Below the pieces are notes generated by a model. That model was not told where the DNA came from and did no database searches. It was given only the letters and a program-made list of their open reading frames with translations. A program made the position numbers and the translations under genes. From Aureisphaera sp963669405 (GTDB lineage Bacteria > Bacteroidota > Bacteroidia > Flavobacteriales > Flavobacteriaceae): DNA of 64,000 bases. Position 1 is the first letter of the stretch; each line of letters begins with the position of its first letter. Where the stretch lies: positions 2,852,001-2,916,000 of the forward strand of contig CAXXHF010000002.1 of the NCBI GenBank assembly GCA_963669405.2. The letters run 5' to 3'. Below, piece after piece: positions 8,404 to 16,625 of the stretch.

Positions 8404-9006
8404 TCATTTTTTCTCTTGTATCCACATGAAGCTTCCATATGCTATATGCATAACTCCAAACCCAAAAATCCAGAACCAAAAACCATATCCGGGAAAGGCT
8501 GCGCATGTAAGTCCAGCAACAATTTCTATATAGCCCAAGTACTTTACATTCCCTATGGTATACTTAGATGCATTTACAAGTGCCAACCCATAAAATATAA
8601 GCATTAAGGAAGCAGTTAAACCATAATGTTGACTGTTTAGTTTGATTAAAATATAAATTCCCCCAGTTACTAGAGGTATAAGAAAGTTAAAAAGTAGCCT
8701 TCTTGTAGTGGCATCCCAAATCTTAGCATTGTTCTTTTTTGCTTTTCGCGTGGTAAGAAGATAGGCAGTAACCACACTCAATACAGCAACGGCTATGAGG
8801 AGTCCAATGAGCATTTTAAAATTCCAACTATGCAACACTACGTATTCACCTTCAGGTAATAAAAAGAAATAAGCAATAGAGGCTCCTATAAGTGCATAGA
8901 TTCCTGCAAATATTCCTGAAAGTCCGCTTAAAGAGATAAAACGGGAAGAGCGGTTCATTAAATTTTTAATTTCACTTATGTCTTTTAGATAATCTTGCTC
9001 ACTCAT
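8404..9006 (-). CDS. Six-helix membrane protein, partner of the winged-helix regulator
   Basis: A 200-residue protein with a short soluble N-terminus (DYLKDISEIKNLMNRSS) and six hydrophobic segments, the last of which contains a Gly/Phe/Trp-rich stretch. I recognise it as a Bacteroidota family often found beside this regulator type; the function is unknown. First gene of the regulator unit, with its own promoter and palindrome at 9010-9054. It may sense a membrane state and signal to the regulator, but that is a guess. Confidence 0.65.
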   Translation of the reverse strand: MSEQDYLKDISEIKNLMNRSSRFISLSGLSGIFAGIYALIGASIAYFFLLPEGEYVVLHSWNFKMLIGLLIAVAVLSVVTAYLLTTRKAKKNNAKIWDATTRRLLFNFLIPLVTGGIYILIKLNSQHYGLTASLMLIFYGLALVNASKYTIGNVKYLGYIEIVAGLTCAAFPGYGFWFWIFGFGVMHIAYGSFMWIQEKK

Positions 9007-9009
9007 AAT

Positions 9010-9054
9010 AAAGTACTTTGAAATGCAAAGTAAATAAAATTATCTTTTCACAAA
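9010..9054 (-). promoter_or_regulatory. Promoter plus operator-like palindrome of the membrane protein-regulator unit
   Basis: Read on the minus strand, TTTG (9054-9051) is followed after 17 nt by TTACTTTG (9033-9026), a fair -33/-7 pair. The -7 box overlaps CTTTG-AAATG-CAAAG (9016-9030), which in turn overlaps AAAGTACTTT (9010-9019). A protein bound here would block RNA polymerase directly. The ATG is 3 nt beyond the element. Confidence 0.6.
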
Positions 9055-9078
9055 TCCATTTTGTAAATAATTTAACAA

Positions 9079-9112
9079 ACAGGAAAAACCATTTAAAAAA
9101 ACAGGAAAAACC
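9079..9112 (+). repeat. Two direct repeats ACAGGAAAAACC, 22 bp apart
   Basis: Identical 12-mers at 9079-9090 and 9101-9112 start 22 bp apart, two helical turns, and end 3 nt before a -33 TTG (9116-9118). This is the geometry of a dimeric activator site such as those of LytTR or other response regulators. The binding protein is unknown. Confidence 0.55.
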
Positions 9113-9115
9113 CTC

Positions 9116-9265
9116 TTGTATGGGTTATATATTACATGCATCTTTGAAATGTATAAGTCTCGACTTAATTTATTTAATAATAATCGGCTGAGAAATTAAT
9201 TGGGGAGTTAATTTACACGATTATTTGGTCTAGAAGGTTGTTCTCAATGGGCAACCTTTTTTTAT
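9116..9265 (+). ncRNA. Candidate small RNA (promoter, structured body, terminator)
   Basis: A -33 TTG (9116-9118) and near-consensus -7 CATCTTTG (9139-9146), 20 nt apart, point to a start near 9152. The body has an 8-bp stem AATAATCG/CGATTATT (9179-9186 with 9218-9225) enclosing a 7-bp stem AAATTAA/TTAATTT (9193-9199 with 9208-9214) whose loop is UUGGGGAG. An intrinsic terminator follows: AAGGTTG/CAACCTT (9234-9240 with 9252-9258) and a run of seven T. The RNA would be about 110 nt. There is no reading frame of note. It could instead be a structured 5' leader of the gene at 9275. Confidence 0.5.
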
Positions 9266-9274
9266 TTTAGTTCC

Positions 9275-9637
9275 ATGAATCCAGCCGAAGACTATATCCT
9301 AAATCAAAAAGAGCCCTTTAAGTCTATATTATTAAGACTACAACTCATCATAGAGGCAACCATTCCAGATGCTCAATTACTGTTTAAATGGAAAATCCCA
9401 TTTTATTATTTGAATGGAAAACAGGGATTCGTATTTCTTAATCAGACCCGAAACTACGTAGATGTTGGTTTTTGGCATGGAACACATCTTACAAAACACA
9501 AAGAACATTTGGTTTCCGAAAATAGGAAACACATGAAATCACTTCGTTATTTTTCGGAAAAAGATTTAAACGAAGAAGTGTTGGTAGATTTGTTATTGGA
9601 AGCGTATACGGTCCGCGAAAAGAAATATTACAAATGA
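9275..9637 (+). CDS. DUF1801 domain protein (YdhG-like)
   Basis: A 120-residue single DUF1801 domain. The conserved features are PDAQLLFKWKIPFYYLNGKQGF in the first half and VDVGFWHGTHL in the middle, typical of the YdhG/YjdF-like fold. No enzymatic activity is established for the family. The start codon follows the terminator of the candidate small RNA by 10 nt. The 3' end overlaps kdsA by 10 nt in convergent orientation. Confidence 0.8.
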   Translation: MNPAEDYILNQKEPFKSILLRLQLIIEATIPDAQLLFKWKIPFYYLNGKQGFVFLNQTRNYVDVGFWHGTHLTKHKEHLVSENRKHMKSLRYFSEKDLNEEVLVDLLLEAYTVREKKYYK

Positions 9638-10446
9638 TTGATGGTTTTTCGGATAGCCACCAAATCGCTCAATAATTTTTCAAGTCGACTTAGATCCAAC
9701 ATATTGGCACCATCACTTTTGGCATTGGCAGGGTCAAAATGAGTTTCAATAAATAATCCATCTACACCTACGGCAATTCCAGCACGGGCTATGGTGGCAA
9801 TCATTTCTGGACGTCCTCCTGTAACTCCTACAGATTGGTTGGGTTGTTGTAAGCTATGGGTTACATCTAAAACAGTAGTAGCGTAGCTCTTCATGGTAGG
9901 AATACCTCTAAAGTCTACCACCATGTCCTGATATCCAAACATAGATCCACGATCTGTGATCATGGCTTTTTCATTACCGCTATCTAATACTTTTTGTACC
10001 GCATATTTCATTGATTCTGGGCTCATAAATTGCCCTTTTTTTAGGTTAACGGTTTTACCAGTTTGGGCGGCAGCTACCACCAAATCGGTCTGCCGAACCA
10101 AAAAAGCAGGGATTTGAAGTACATCTACATATTCAGCAGCTTTGGCAGCATCACTTACTTCATGAATATCTGTTACAGTTGGCACATCAAAAGTTTCGGA
10201 AACCTTTCTTAGGATTTTTAGTGCTTTTTCGTCCCCAATCCCAGTGAAGCTATCTATCCTACTTCGATTGGCTTTTTTAAAACTCCCTTTGAAAACAAAA
10301 GGGATTCCCAGTCGGTCAGTGATGGCAACAATTTTTTCGGCAATAAGCATCGCCATATCTTCACCTTCAATAGCACAGGGGCCTGCCAAAAGAAAGAAAT
10401 TATCGGAATCGGTATTTTTTAGTTTGGGTACTTGATTGAGTTGCAT
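9628..10446 (-). CDS. kdsA: 3-deoxy-D-manno-octulosonate 8-phosphate synthase
   Basis: KdsA condenses phosphoenolpyruvate with D-arabinose 5-phosphate to Kdo-8-phosphate, the first committed step of Kdo supply for lipid A-core. The 272-residue TIM-barrel protein shows LLAGPCAIEG, the FKGSFKKANRSR substrate loop, LKKGQFMSPESM and the C-terminal THFDPANAKSDGANML, all family signatures. I chose ATG 10446, which precedes MQLNQVPK, over ATG 10470. It is a single-gene unit here. Confidence 0.95.
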   Translation of the reverse strand: MQLNQVPKLKNTDSDNFFLLAGPCAIEGEDMAMLIAEKIVAITDRLGIPFVFKGSFKKANRSRIDSFTGIGDEKALKILRKVSETFDVPTVTDIHEVSDAAKAAEYVDVLQIPAFLVRQTDLVVAAAQTGKTVNLKKGQFMSPESMKYAVQKVLDSGNEKAMITDRGSMFGYQDMVVDFRGIPTMKSYATTVLDVTHSLQQPNQSVGVTGGRPEMIATIARAGIAVGVDGLFIETHFDPANAKSDGANMLDLSRLEKLLSDLVAIRKTINHL

Positions 10447-10562
10447 ATAAAGAATCAATTTTCGAGGCAAAGATAAAGAATTCCAAAGGGGTACATACCA
10501 TATCTTAAACTAACTCATTTAATATTAATGACACTTCTGCAATAAAATCCATTTAATACCCG

Positions 10563-10570
10563 TACTTTTG
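10563..10570 (+). promoter_or_regulatory. -7 promoter box of typA
   Basis: TACTTTTG matches TAnnTTTG exactly and lies 50 nt before the typA ATG. The -33 region is not distinct. Confidence 0.6.
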
Positions 10571-10619
10571 CACCCTTAAAATGAAGGGGGTACTATATAT
10601 CTTCTTGAAAGCTAATAAA

Positions 10620-12413
10620 ATGGAAATCAAAAACATCGCAATCATTGCTCACGTAGACCACGGTAAAACGACCTTGGTAGATAAGATTATGCATCACTGT
10701 AGTCTGTTTCGTGAGAACGAAAAAACCGGCGAATTGATCTTGGACAACAATGATCTGGAGCGGGAGCGTGGAATTACCATTACTTCCAAAAATGTTTCTG
10801 TTACCTATAAGAATACCAAGATTAACATTATTGATACCCCTGGTCACGCCGATTTTGGTGGTGAGGTAGAACGTGTGTTGAACATGGCCGATGGTGTTTT
10901 GTTGTTGGTAGATGCTTTTGAGGGACCGATGCCGCAAACCCGTTTTGTGCTTCAAAAAGCTATCTCACTAGGATTGAAACCTTGTGTAGTAGTAAACAAA
11001 GTAGATAAGGAAAATTGTACGCCTGATGAGGTACATGAAGCAGTGTTTGACTTAATGTTCGAATTGGGTGCTGAAGAATGGCAATTGGATTTTCCAACCG
11101 TATATGGTTCAGCAAAGAACAATTGGATGAGTACGGATTGGCAAAATGAAACAGACTCTATTGAACCTCTTTTAGATATGGTATTGGAACATATTCCTTC
11201 TCCAAAAGTAACGGAGGGAACTTCTCAGATGTTAATTACCTCTTTGGATTTCTCATCATTTACAGGACGTATTGCCATAGGCCGCCTACAGCGAGGAAAG
11301 CTTACTGAAAATATGAATGTCTCTTTGGTAAAACGAGATGGTAAAATCCTAAAGAGTAGAATCAAGGAATTACATACTTTCGAAGGGCTTGGAAGAAAGA
11401 AAGTGGCAGAAGTAAATGCTGGAGATATTTGTGCTTTGGTAGGTCTGGAAGGATTTGAAATTGGAGATACTGTAGCCGATTTTGAAACTCCAGAAGGATT
11501 AAAGACCATTGCAATTGATGAGCCTACCATGAGTATGTTGTTTACCATCAATGATTCTCCCTTCTTTGGTAAAGATGGAAAGTTTGTGACTTCTAGACAT
11601 ATCAAGGAACGTTTAGAAAAAGAATTGGAAAAGAACCTTGCATTACGTGTAGAGGCTACAGATAGTGCTGATAAATTCATGGTATTTGGAAGAGGGGTTT
11701 TGCACCTTTCTGTATTGATTGAAACCATGCGTAGGGAAGGATATGAGCTACAAATTGGACAACCCCAGGTAATCATCAAGGAAATTGATGGAGTAAAATG
11801 TGAACCTGTAGAGGAATTAACTATAGACCTTCCTGAAGTTGTAAGCGGAAGAGCTATAGATATGGTGACCATTAGAAAAGGAGAAATGGTAAGCATGGAG
11901 GCTAAAGGAGAACGTATGATCTGTAAGTTTGTGATTCCATCTCGAGGCATCATAGGGCTTAGAAACAATCTTCTTACAGCAACTGCTGGAGAAGCCATTA
12001 TGACTCATCGATTTTTAGAATATCAACCTTTAAAAGGAGGAATTCCTGAACGTCAGAACGGAAGTATGGTGTCTATGGAAAAAGGGACTGCAATTCCTTA
12101 TTCTATTGATAAACTTCAAGAAAGAGGCCGCTTTTTTATCGATCCGGGAGAAGATATTTATGAAGGACAGGTAATTGGAGAAAACTCACGACAGGACGAT
12201 ATGGCAATAAACGTAACCAAGACTAAAAAACTGTCGAACGTACGTTCTGCTGGAGCAGATGATAAGGCGCGAATTGTACCTGCGATCAAGTTTTCTTTAG
12301 AAGAGGCTTTGGAGTACATTCAGAAAGATGAATATGTAGAGGTAACTCCCAGTCATCTTCGTTTGCGTAAAATCCTCTTGAAAGAGGTAGACCGAAAAAG
12401 AAATAAGAATTAG
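10620..12413 (+). CDS. typA: Translational GTPase TypA/BipA
   Basis: A ribosome-binding GTPase related to EF-G and LepA, involved in 50S assembly and stress or low-temperature growth. The 597-residue protein has the G1 motif AHVDHGKTT at its start, G2/G3 ERGITITSKN and DTPGHADFGGEVERV, NKVD (G4), then domain II, domain III, an EF-G domain V-like segment and the TypA-specific C-terminus (EYVEVTPSHLRLRK). ATG 10620 was chosen because MEIKNIAIIAHVDHG is the universal N-terminus. It ends one base before the stop of the convergent glycosyltransferase. Confidence 0.95.
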   Translation: MEIKNIAIIAHVDHGKTTLVDKIMHHCSLFRENEKTGELILDNNDLERERGITITSKNVSVTYKNTKINIIDTPGHADFGGEVERVLNMADGVLLLVDAFEGPMPQTRFVLQKAISLGLKPCVVVNKVDKENCTPDEVHEAVFDLMFELGAEEWQLDFPTVYGSAKNNWMSTDWQNETDSIEPLLDMVLEHIPSPKVTEGTSQMLITSLDFSSFTGRIAIGRLQRGKLTENMNVSLVKRDGKILKSRIKELHTFEGLGRKKVAEVNAGDICALVGLEGFEIGDTVADFETPEGLKTIAIDEPTMSMLFTINDSPFFGKDGKFVTSRHIKERLEKELEKNLALRVEATDSADKFMVFGRGVLHLSVLIETMRREGYELQIGQPQVIIKEIDGVKCEPVEELTIDLPEVVSGRAIDMVTIRKGEMVSMEAKGERMICKFVIPSRGIIGLRNNLLTATAGEAIMTHRFLEYQPLKGGIPERQNGSMVSMEKGTAIPYSIDKLQERGRFFIDPGEDIYEGQVIGENSRQDDMAINVTKTKKLSNVRSAGADDKARIVPAIKFSLEEALEYIQKDEYVEVTPSHLRLRKILLKEVDRKRNKN

Positions 12414-12414
12414 G

Positions 12415-13569
12415 TTATTTCTTAAGTCCCAAGACGCTAAAGAACAGACTAAAAAGTAATATCTGAACACCCAGTAAAATGGTTGCTGCAGAGGCTATGA
12501 CCATCCGTAAGGTATTGGAGTTGGTAATATCGCCAAAGTTTATTTCTTGCCAGTTTAGATAAGCGATAATAGCTAGGGAAACCCCAGCCAGTATTAAAAT
12601 GGCACCTACAATCAACCCTTTTTCCAGATTGATAAATTGGAACAGCTTATCATATTTTTTCGATTTGGGAAGCAATCCATTTTCTATGGTATACACCTTG
12701 GTCAATCCATAGAATATAATAAATTGAAACCCCACCAACATTCCCAATGCGGTAAACAAAAGGGTATGCACATCAAACGTAACAGTTCCAATAGTAAAGG
12801 GCTTTACAATGAGTGCGCTAGACAAAATAAGTCCCAAAAAAAACAGTAACATTCCTGGGATCAGGAAAAGCCATTTTGGGCTGTAGAGCAATAAAAATCG
12901 CAAATGCCGCCAACCATCACTCCAAGTATTGAGATGAGGAGGTCGGGATCGTCCATCTGGAGAAAGTATTGTGGGTACTTCTGCTATTTTGAGTTTTTTG
13001 AGACTGGCCTTTACCACCATTTCAGAAGCGAATTCCATACCTGTGGTCCTAAGTTCCATTTTTTCATAAGCAACTTTACTGAATCCCCGAAGACCACAGT
13101 GAAAATCTCCAATCTTAATATTAAAAAAGAGCCTTCCAATAAATGATAGTACAGGGTTTCCTAGGTATTTATGAAGGAAAGGCATGGCTCCTTTTTTTAT
13201 GCCACCCTTAAATCGATTTCCCATAACCAAATCATAACCTTCCCGTAGCTTATCTACATAGAGCATCATGTTGCTGAAATCGTAACTATCATCTGCATCA
13301 CCCATCATTACATAATCACCATGTGCAGCATTAATACCTCCTTTTAGCGCATTTCCATACCCCTTTTCTTTAACAGGTATGACACGTGCGTTTAGCTTGG
13401 ATGCTATTTCTTGAGATCCATCTGTACTTCCATTATCTGCGATGACAACTTCACCATGGATTCCCTCCTTTTCGAAAAAGCCTTGGGCTTTTCGAATACA
13501 GATTTCCAATGTTTCGGCCTCGTTCAAACAAGGCATTACAACACTAAGTTCTGGTTTTGTATCTGGCAT
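12415..13569 (-). CDS. Membrane-linked family 2 glycosyltransferase (polyprenyl-phosphate sugar synthase-like)
   Basis: A 384-residue GT-A enzyme resembling dolichyl- or undecaprenyl-phosphate glucose/mannose synthases. Residues 1-235 form the GT2 domain with VVMPCLNEAETL, DNGSTDGS and the metal-binding GDADDSYDF. Four C-terminal membrane helices follow. It likely makes a lipid-linked sugar donor at the cytoplasmic face. The polytopic protein translated just upstream (overlap 26 nt) would be the natural user of that donor outside the membrane. Confidence 0.8.
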   Translation of the reverse strand: MPDTKPELSVVMPCLNEAETLEICIRKAQGFFEKEGIHGEVVIADNGSTDGSQEIASKLNARVIPVKEKGYGNALKGGINAAHGDYVMMGDADDSYDFSNMMLYVDKLREGYDLVMGNRFKGGIKKGAMPFLHKYLGNPVLSFIGRLFFNIKIGDFHCGLRGFSKVAYEKMELRTTGMEFASEMVVKASLKKLKIAEVPTILSPDGRSRPPHLNTWSDGWRHLRFLLLYSPKWLFLIPGMLLFFLGLILSSALIVKPFTIGTVTFDVHTLLFTALGMLVGFQFIIFYGLTKVYTIENGLLPKSKKYDKLFQFINLEKGLIVGAILILAGVSLAIIAYLNWQEINFGDITNSNTLRMVIASAATILLGVQILLFSLFFSVLGLKK

Positions 13570-14854
13570 AGATCTTATTAAATAGGAGTGTCAAAATTAG
13601 AAAAGCAAATGGAATATAGTAAAATTGATAGCGGATAATGGTATGTACCACAAAAGCTACCAATAAGGCATTTATGAGTATTAGGAGAGACCCGAAAAAT
13701 ATGAATGCATCCTTCAGTTCATATTTTTTCAACGTTTTCCAACCAGAATATATACCAATAACAACAAATAATAGCAATATAAAAATAGAGCGGAAACCAT
13801 AGATTACGTTAGCCGTATATAATCCCACAAAATCTTTGAAGTGCTGCTTAACAAGCTTTGGCATCATTCTTTTTGCTGCAACTTCAATATCCACATGGCT
13901 TTTAAAGAAGTTACCGTGCAGTTCATAATAATGATCCCTTCCTTTTTCATAGAAATTAAGGTTGCAGATGGCAGGAAAATTGTTGTGAAATAATTGGTAT
14001 TTGTCGTGATAACTTCCTTCTACCCGAGAGCTTAATAACCCCAAACTGTCGATTCGTTCATAAGACTTCAAGAAAATTTCTTTGTGATTTGGATCGTCAA
14101 ACAAAATACTATCAGACTTATGAGAAGCGTACAATGGTAGGGTAATTGCATTGATATAGCTAAAAGGGGTTGTCACGAATTGATCATGCATTATTTTCCG
14201 GTAGGTACTATCTAAAGTGTTGGAAACAAAGGGTATGATCAATAAAAGGATGAGATGTATTAGGTGTGGACGACGGAATATCTTTTTTCGATACTTAAGG
14301 ATGAAAATAAGAATGAAAATAGGAATGGTTATTGAAAATTGTCCTCGAGTTAGCACTAGGAATATATATGAAATAAGCATTGGAAAAATATCCTTGTGCC
14401 GATCCTTAAATAAGAACCCAAGGGCGAAGTACATAAGAAACAGGAAAAAAGGGTAGGATAGTCCTTCAGAACAAATATTATTAGCTGAGTAAATGGACGG
14501 AAATAGGGGGAGAAGCAAGGTCGCCAATAAAATAATTTTGGCTACAATATTCAAACTGAAAATAGAGAGTACCCTTTTATAGAAAAAATGAATTCCAGCT
14601 AATGCAAAGAGCAATTGAAAAGTGACAATGGAAATGTCATAAAGTTCCCTTCCAAAAACAAAGTTCATACCGCGCAAAAAAATAACATAAACAGGATATC
14701 TATTAATGTTTACATACCAATAGCTGTTTGTTGCAGGCGAGTAAATTGCAGGAACGTTTATTAGGTATATAAATACACACGTATAAACAGCCAGTAGAAT
14801 GGCGTTAAGGAATGAAATGTTGAACTTACCCAATGCTATGCTCCGTTCTTTCAT
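13544..14854 (-). CDS. Polytopic membrane protein, probable GT-C glycosyltransferase
   Basis: A 436-residue protein with about ten hydrophobic segments and a large loop (roughly residues 220-335) between the early and late helices. The architecture and pairing with a GT2 lipid-linked-sugar synthase suggest a GT-C or polymerase-type enzyme, but I see no family motif that decides. ATG 14854 (MKERSIAL) was preferred; ATG 14896 would add 14 residues. It overlaps the next gene by 26 nt. Confidence 0.6.
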   Translation of the reverse strand: MKERSIALGKFNISFLNAILLAVYTCVFIYLINVPAIYSPATNSYWYVNINRYPVYVIFLRGMNFVFGRELYDISIVTFQLLFALAGIHFFYKRVLSIFSLNIVAKIILLATLLLPLFPSIYSANNICSEGLSYPFFLFLMYFALGFLFKDRHKDIFPMLISYIFLVLTRGQFSITIPIFILIFILKYRKKIFRRPHLIHLILLLIIPFVSNTLDSTYRKIMHDQFVTTPFSYINAITLPLYASHKSDSILFDDPNHKEIFLKSYERIDSLGLLSSRVEGSYHDKYQLFHNNFPAICNLNFYEKGRDHYYELHGNFFKSHVDIEVAAKRMMPKLVKQHFKDFVGLYTANVIYGFRSIFILLLFVVIGIYSGWKTLKKYELKDAFIFFGSLLILINALLVAFVVHTIIRYQFYYIPFAFLILTLLFNKIYARYKTRT

Positions 14855-14963
14855 GACTTTAAGTATACTTTTTTGGGAACGGATAAAGCTACACATATTT
14901 TGCTTTTTGTACTCCGATTAGACTTCTTTTTGCTCATAGAAATGAAAAAGTTCTCATTTTCCA

Positions 14964-14992
14964 TTGCAAACCGCTTGATAGTCTTACTTTTG
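14964..14992 (+). promoter_or_regulatory. Promoter of the small membrane protein-methyltransferase unit
   Basis: A -33 TTG (14964-14966) and a perfect -7 TACTTTTG (14985-14992) lie 18 nt apart, giving a start near 14998 and a leader of about 35 nt. It is the only clear forward promoter I see between 15.0 and 25.7 kb, so the glycan genes to 25723 may form one long transcript. Confidence 0.65.
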
Positions 14993-15033
14993 TACTCTTA
15001 ATTTGTTAAGTTTACATTTCTTAATAGTTACCA

Positions 15034-15234
15034 ATGAGTAAATTTTTAATGATATTCCTCTATTTCGATCCGGGTTTGGGTGCTATGATAGCTCAGGCTG
15101 TAGTAGCAGCGGCCGCAGGGATTCTTTTGTTTTCGAAAAATGTCATGTATAAGATCAAATCATTTTTGGGATTGATTAAAGAAGAAGATGACAACTACGA
15201 TTCTATAGATATCGATGACGAAGATGCCAAATGA
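15034..15234 (+). CDS. Small acidic-tailed membrane protein
   Basis: A 66-residue protein with an N-terminal hydrophobic span containing YFDPGLGAM, a short alanine-rich helix, and a very acidic C-terminus (EEDDNYDSIDIDDEDA). The YFDPG-G motif recurs in small proteins beside polysaccharide methyltransferases in Bacteroidota. It overlaps the methyltransferase gene by 20 nt, which points to coupled translation and a shared complex. Function unknown. Confidence 0.6.
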   Translation: MSKFLMIFLYFDPGLGAMIAQAVVAAAAGILLFSKNVMYKIKSFLGLIKEEDDNYDSIDIDDEDAK

Positions 15235-16624
15235 CTTTAATGAATCATCCATTGTTCATGAAGCCTCTTTCCGAGATCCATCGGGACATGTGTATTGGGA
15301 TGGTTCTATCTTACGCAGGAAAATAAACCCTATTTATTTCCCTCAATACAATCAATTAAAAGATTCAGGATTTTTTGACACCTTAATAAAAAAGGGATTG
15401 CTTATTCCTCATGATGAAACTTCTGTTTCTGAGGATAAAGTGATTATTACTCCTGAACCCATTTCTTTTATCACCCACCCTTATGAGTGGAGTTTTGAAC
15501 AATACAAACATGCTGCCTTGCTTACATTGCAGATTCAGAAGTTTGCACTTTCAAAAGGTTTTATCTTAAAAGATGCTTCAGCTTATAATGTTACTTTTCA
15601 TAAAGGAAAAGCGGTTTTTATAGACACACTTTCTTTCGATTTGTATGAAGAAGGAACCCCGTGGCGTGCCTATAAACAATTCATTACACATTTTCTAGGG
15701 CCATTGGTATTGGCAAAGTATCATGGAATGGAAATGATAAAAATGATGCAAACTCATATAGACGGTATTCCTATTCAATTGATTTCCTCCTTACTTCCTG
15801 CCAAGACCAAGTTTAGTTCTGTATTGTATACGAACATTCATTTGTTGGCAAAATTGGAACAGAAACACCATGAGGATTATAAAGCAGAGACTAAAATTGC
15901 TACCCTATCAAAAAAAGCACAGGAGAATATCATCACCTCGCTTTTTGATTATATCAAGAAATTAACCTGTGGTGGAGAAACAGAATGGGGTGATTACTAT
16001 CAAAAAATAAATTATAATGATACAGCCTTCAACGATAAAAAACGACTTATCCAAGATTGGGTAACTTCGTTGTCTGCTAAGAAGGTGATAGATGTAGGTG
16101 GAAACGACGGCACCTTTGGTCGTGCCATTATGGATAAAGTAGACGAACTTATTGTAACCGATATTGATAGTAATGCAGTAGAATATAATTACCATCAAGT
16201 TCAAAAAAATGGAGAGCAGAAAATGCTCCCGTTTGTTTGTGATGTCCTTCAACCTGTTCCTGGTATAGGTTTTAACAATACAGAAAGGGATTCTCTTATA
16301 GATAGACTGGTGAATTATGCTCCAGATGTGGTAATGGCCTTGGCACTCATTCATCATATAACTTTATCTGGCAATGTTCCCTTTGAAAAGTCAGCTGCTT
16401 TTTTCAGTAAATTTTCCAAGTTCTTAATTATAGAATTCCCCAAAAGGGAGGATTCTTGGGTGGAAAGCTTATTGGTGAGAAAACGAGAATTTAAGGATCA
16501 TTTCAATTTTTATAATTTAGAGTCTTTTGAAAAAGGGTACGAAACCCATTTCAAACTTTTGAAAAAAGAGTTCATAGCAGATTCTAATAGAGTACTGTAT
16601 TTATTTGAAAACCGAAATAAGTGA
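15215..16624 (+). CDS. SAM-dependent methyltransferase with NoeA-like N-terminal domain
   Basis: A 469-residue protein. The N-terminal half (about 15-230) begins with HEASFRDPSGHVYWDG and carries KDASAYNVTFHKGKAVFID, resembling the kinase-like domain of NoeA-type nodulation methyltransferases, with the D..N and FID residues reminiscent of kinase folds. The C-terminal half is a class I methyltransferase with KKVIDVGGNDGTFG (motif I). ATG 15215 overlaps the preceding gene; ATG 15224 is an alternative. It likely methylates a glycan or a lipid-linked sugar and may also have had a phosphotransfer step. Substrate unknown. Confidence 0.75.
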   Translation: MTKMPNDFNESSIVHEASFRDPSGHVYWDGSILRRKINPIYFPQYNQLKDSGFFDTLIKKGLLIPHDETSVSEDKVIITPEPISFITHPYEWSFEQYKHAALLTLQIQKFALSKGFILKDASAYNVTFHKGKAVFIDTLSFDLYEEGTPWRAYKQFITHFLGPLVLAKYHGMEMIKMMQTHIDGIPIQLISSLLPAKTKFSSVLYTNIHLLAKLEQKHHEDYKAETKIATLSKKAQENIITSLFDYIKKLTCGGETEWGDYYQKINYNDTAFNDKKRLIQDWVTSLSAKKVIDVGGNDGTFGRAIMDKVDELIVTDIDSNAVEYNYHQVQKNGEQKMLPFVCDVLQPVPGIGFNNTERDSLIDRLVNYAPDVVMALALIHHITLSGNVPFEKSAAFFSKFSKFLIIEFPKREDSWVESLLVRKREFKDHFNFYNLESFEKGYETHFKLLKKEFIADSNRVLYLFENRNK

Positions 16625-16625
16625 T

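Noticed and set aside
7236..9006. Block read as a toxin-antitoxin or phage-defence system
   Set aside because: The regulator resembles a housekeeping winged-helix type. The other genes are membrane or Coq4-like proteins without nuclease, protease or nucleotide-signal domains.
11225..11998. 257-codon open frame antisense to typA
   Set aside because: It is the mirror of a strongly conserved GTPase gene. Its composition (Ser/Thr/Pro-rich) is typical of antisense frames and it has no promoter.
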